From: Nitrospirae bacterium RBG_13_39_12 | GTDB lineage: Bacteria > Nitrospirota > Thermodesulfovibrionia > Thermodesulfovibrionales > SM23-35 | DNA length: 16,486 nt | Assembly: GCA_001805125.1 (NCBI GenBank) | Contig: MHEF01000041.1 | Span: 1 to 16,486 of the forward strand | Reading direction: 5' to 3' | Part shown: positions 13,962-16,486 of the stretch, one piece after another | Layout: every line of letters begins with the position of its first letter | Position numbering within the stretch: the first letter of the stretch is position 1 | The notes under the pieces: generated by a model | Seen by the model: the letters and a program-made list of their open reading frames with translations, nothing else | Told to the model about the DNA's origin: nothing | Database searches by the model: none | Program-made: the position numbers and the translations under genes

Positions 13962-15063
13962 ATCTTGCTTCTCCTTTATTTAAATATTCTAATATGCCGG
14001 CCTCAAGGTAATATGCAATATTTTCTCTGTAAATTTCTTTATTGAGATTAATCTCCTCTTCCGTGTTACTAAGACATGAAACCTCTGCCAGAATAGCTGG
14101 AACGTCGACTCCAAGCAAAACAAGAAATGGTGCTCTTTTCACACCATAGTCTTGTACATTTTTATCCTGCTTTTTAATGTTCAAAAATAGTTTTTTCTGT
14201 ATTGAAGTAGCAAGTGCTTTAGATTCCTGATATTTTAATGTGTCACCTATCTTCTCAATTATTTCCTGGAAATCACTCAATGCATAATGAGAACCCGAAT
14301 TCTCTGTCTCAGCAAGCTTCAGTGTTTTTTCATCAGAAGGGGGACCGAAATAATATGTTTCTATGATGTTTATCGGTTTAGATGGCAGATAATTGAGATG
14401 GATAGAGATAAAGATATCTGCATTGCTCAGGCCGGCTAATTCTACACGTTTGTTAAGAGGCACTGTGGTATCACTTTCGCGGGTCATTATAACATTGTAA
14501 TTGCCATATTTTTTAAGGCGGTCTCTTAATCTTTTTGCTATATCAAGAACAATATCTTTTTCTTTGGTCCCCATTTTTCCTCTGGTACCAGTTGCTGAGC
14601 CACCATGCCCGGGGTCTATCATAATTGTCTTTACCTCTAAACCGAACAAGCTGCTCAGTGATGATCTTGGTATATTCAAAAAAGATCCATAGTCAGAAGG
14701 ACCAACGAAATATTCACCGGTCAAAAAAAAGGGGTTATTTTCAGGCATGTTCACAACAGTTTTATTATCAGGAGAACTCACATTGTCTTGAGCAGTCAGA
14801 ATGAAGGATCCCTGTTTACTATGACTATGACTGTCTCTAATCGATCCTTCCTTTAACAACGAGAAGTTCACATAATTTCCATGCCCTAGAACAACCAGCA
14901 TTGTTATGGAAAAGAACAAAAATATTTTCTTTATAGACAAAGGGGTTTTACCTAAAACAGTTTTAGGTGATTTCCCAATAATTCTTAAGTTGTCTTCATA
15001 GACACCCTTGAGTATGGTTTGTCTTTGTCTCAGTTCTCTGTTCTTTATAAATATGGATATCAT
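13942..15063 (-). CDS. N-acetylmuramoyl-L-alanine amidase (Amidase_3 family)
   Basis: The 373-residue enzyme cuts the bond between muramic acid and the peptide stem, leaving bare glycan strands. A basic cytoplasmic front of about 45 residues and a membrane segment (about 46-60) anchor it, followed by a linker and the catalytic domain (about 144-360). Zinc ligands are His153 (MIDPGHGG), Glu168 (TKEKDIV) and His222 (SIHLN); the catalytic Glu327 lies in LAEVSCLSN. There is no AMIN domain, so localisation may depend on the anchor or on partners. The long basic front before the membrane segment is unusual for AmiA/B/C-type enzymes, which have cleaved signals. It is the first gene of the actin/SPOR operon. 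No strong ribosome site precedes the ATG. Confidence 0.9.
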   Translation of the reverse strand: MISIFIKNRELRQRQTILKGVYEDNLRIIGKSPKTVLGKTPLSIKKIFLFFSITMLVVLGHGNYVNFSLLKEGSIRDSHSHSKQGSFILTAQDNVSSPDNKTVVNMPENNPFFLTGEYFVGPSDYGSFLNIPRSSLSSLFGLEVKTIMIDPGHGGSATGTRGKMGTKEKDIVLDIAKRLRDRLKKYGNYNVIMTRESDTTVPLNKRVELAGLSNADIFISIHLNYLPSKPINIIETYYFGPPSDEKTLKLAETENSGSHYALSDFQEIIEKIGDTLKYQESKALATSIQKKLFLNIKKQDKNVQDYGVKRAPFLVLLGVDVPAILAEVSCLSNTEEEINLNKEIYRENIAYYLEAGILEYLNKGEARYEAKRR

Positions 15064-15120
15064 GGCTCTAAAAACACTTTACCAGTATATAAAAAAAAAT
15101 TCAAATATTATTAATGCTTA

Positions 15121-15288
15121 TCAATTCACGGTAGGCATATGTGTAGCAAAAGATTTTGAGCTCCCCTCAGCGTCTCCTCGGCGACCAGCCCGAGGCGGGA
15201 ATCCGCCGGGGCGGACAGCACCTTTGTGAGCGGTTTAATTACTCAGATTATGTGCCTACCAGCTTTAAAATCTAAATGTATTTTTCGG
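15121..15288 (+). repeat. Dispersed hairpin repeat, copy 2 (168 bp)
   Basis: This is the second copy of the repeat at 7363-7578, same orientation, with inner inverted ends GGTAGGCA (15130-15137) and TGCCTACC (15253-15260) and the same TCCGCCGGGGCGGA hairpin (15202-15215). It carries an extra hairpin not in copy 1 (CCTCGG 15176-15181 with CCGAGG 15190-15195) and lacks the 77-nt insert of copy 1. Conserved flanks extend past the inverted ends on both sides. It fills the gap between the amidase gene and the dikinase stop codon. Confidence 0.75.
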
Positions 15289-15321
15289 GTAAGCAGGAAT
15301 CGAGTGAGCCCTACTGTTATC

Positions 15322-16486
15322 CTAAACAGTCGACTTACTTAGATCCTTTTTCGTCTTCTCTTTGAGTGCTGCCTGTGCAGCTGCATGTCTTGCAATAGGA
15401 ACCCTGTAAGGTGAACAGCTCACATAGTCCAGCCCGATCCTATGACAGAACTCAACAGATTTAGGATCTCCACCGTGCTCACCGCAGATTCCCATTTTTA
15501 AATTTTTCTTTACCTTTCTACCCTTTTCCACAGATATTTTCATAAGAATACCGGTACCACTCTGGTCAAGTGTTATGAATGGATCATCTTCTAATATCCC
15601 TTTTTCCACATAAAAAGGTAGGAACCTTCCTGCGTCATCTCTTGAAAGCCCGAAGTTTGTCTGTGTAAGGTCATTTGTGCCAAAAGAAAAGAAGTCTGCC
15701 TGAGTCGCTATTTCATCTGATGTCATCGCAGCTCTCGGAAGCTCTATCATAGTTCCAACAGTGTAGTTAACCTTTGTTTTATATTTTTTCTGAACCTCCT
15801 CCGCAATATTAACAGTCAGTTCCCTCATAATCTTAAGTTCATTTACATGGCCAACAAGAGGTATCATTATTTCAGGTATTACCTTAATTTTTTGTTTTGA
15901 CAGCTCACACGCCGCCTCCATTATAGCTCTAACCTGCATCTCATATACTTCAGGATATGTTATCCCTAACCTGCATCCCCTGTGTCCGAGCATCGGATTA
16001 AGTTCATGTAATGCTATATTTCGTGCTTTCACTTTCTCAAAAGGAACTTCCATAGAAGCAGCCAGGGCCCTTAATTCATCATCCGTGTGTGGAAGGAATT
16101 CATGAAGTGGCGGGTCAAGAAGCCTTACTGTAACAGGCAGACCTTTCATTACTTTAAATATCCCAATAAAGTCTTCTTTCTGCATGGGAAGTATTTTAGA
16201 CAGCGCTTTTTTTCTTCCTTCTATGTCATCAGAAAGTATCATCTCTCTTACAGCACTTATCCTCTCCGGAGCAAAAAACATATGTTCAGTCCTGCAAAGA
16301 CCTATTCCCTCAGCTCCGAACCTCCTTGCCACCTCTGAATCATGAGGCGTATCAGCGTTTGTTCTAACTCCAATCTTCCTGAACTCATCAACCCATTTCA
16401 TAAAAATGCCGAAATCACCTGTTAGAGCCGTTTTTACAAGAGGCGCCTCTCCCAGAATTACTTCACCTGTTGTGCCGTTCAGTGTC
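15322..16486 (-). CDS. ppdK: Pyruvate, phosphate dikinase, C-terminal part (partial)
   Basis: The reading frame continues to the right edge; the window holds about 388 residues of the C-terminal PEP/pyruvate-binding barrel. The front reads LNGTTGEVILGEAP, the segment after the phosphohistidine domain in this family, so the ATP-grasp and phosphohistidine domains lie outside. Barrel residues visible are CRTEHMFF, RLLDPPLHEFLP (PEP-binding Arg), the Mg2+-binding EL and FGTNDLTQ regions and the catalytic Cys in GICGEHGGDPKSVEF. The enzyme interconverts pyruvate, ATP and phosphate with PEP, AMP and pyrophosphate, and in anaerobes commonly serves gluconeogenesis or glycolysis. The internal ATG at 16401 is not the true start. 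The following amidase gene is 258 nt away across the repeat, so co-transcription is doubtful. Confidence 0.95.
   Translation of the reverse strand, partial: TLNGTTGEVILGEAPLVKTALTGDFGIFMKWVDEFRKIGVRTNADTPHDSEVARRFGAEGIGLCRTEHMFFAPERISAVREMILSDDIEGRKKALSKILPMQKEDFIGIFKVMKGLPVTVRLLDPPLHEFLPHTDDELRALAASMEVPFEKVKARNIALHELNPMLGHRGCRLGITYPEVYEMQVRAIMEAACELSKQKIKVIPEIMIPLVGHVNELKIMRELTVNIAEEVQKKYKTKVNYTVGTMIELPRAAMTSDEIATQADFFSFGTNDLTQTNFGLSRDDAGRFLPFYVEKGILEDDPFITLDQSGTGILMKISVEKGRKVKKNLKMGICGEHGGDPKSVEFCHRIGLDYVSCSPYRVPIARHAAAQAALKEKTKKDLSKSTV

Overview
This window is a piece of chromosome from an AT-rich, Gram-negative bacterium. The envelope genes (HtrA protease, a lipobox protein, a SPOR-domain protein, a cell-wall amidase) imply an outer membrane. 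A MamK-like actin, pyruvate phosphate dikinase and a desulforedoxin-like iron protein would fit an anaerobe of the Nitrospirota or a related deep lineage. That placement is inference from gene content, not proof. No tRNA, rRNA, CRISPR array or intact insertion sequence was found.

Left part (1-6800). The window opens in the 3' end of a P-type cation ATPase gene. On the minus strand follows htrA (518-1990) with a previously unlisted 55-residue zinc-ribbon gene behind it (286-453) and a shared hairpin terminator (207-277). On the plus strand come a HEAT-repeat lipoprotein, a desulforedoxin-like small protein with its own promoter and terminator, and an OmpR-type response regulator/histidine kinase pair. 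Downstream of the kinase are two small genes, the second encoding a secreted protein. The main result here is a matched pair of operators. Upstream of htrA (2124-2163) and upstream of the two small genes (5985-6024) sit four CTTCAtA-type heptamers at exact 11-bp intervals, with a -10-like hexamer exactly 9 nt after the last heptamer in both. This is the site geometry expected for an OmpR/PhoB regulator, so the two-component pair, htrA and the small exported protein probably form an envelope-stress regulon comparable in logic to CpxRA.

Middle part (6800-11060). It holds a PilZ protein, a truncated remnant of a probable carbohydrate-binding protein that stops at the edge of a dispersed repeat, an HTH/zinc-ribbon regulator, a phosphohexomutase and a cysteinyl-tRNA-synthetase-like protein. 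The last has lost two of the four zinc ligands and the anticodon-binding domain, so it is unlikely to be the cell's housekeeping CysRS.

Right part (11480-15063, minus strand). A compact three-gene operon encodes an N-acetylmuramoyl-L-alanine amidase, a MamK-like actin, and a membrane protein joining a degenerate receiver domain (Asn in place of the phosphorylated Asp) to a periplasmic SPOR domain. SPOR domains bind glycan strands made bare by such amidases, so the operon looks like a filament-to-wall module: cytoplasmic actin, transmembrane linker, wall hydrolase. The window has no other magnetosome genes. A second copy of the dispersed repeat (15121-15288) separates this operon from the C-terminal part of pyruvate phosphate dikinase, which runs off the right edge.
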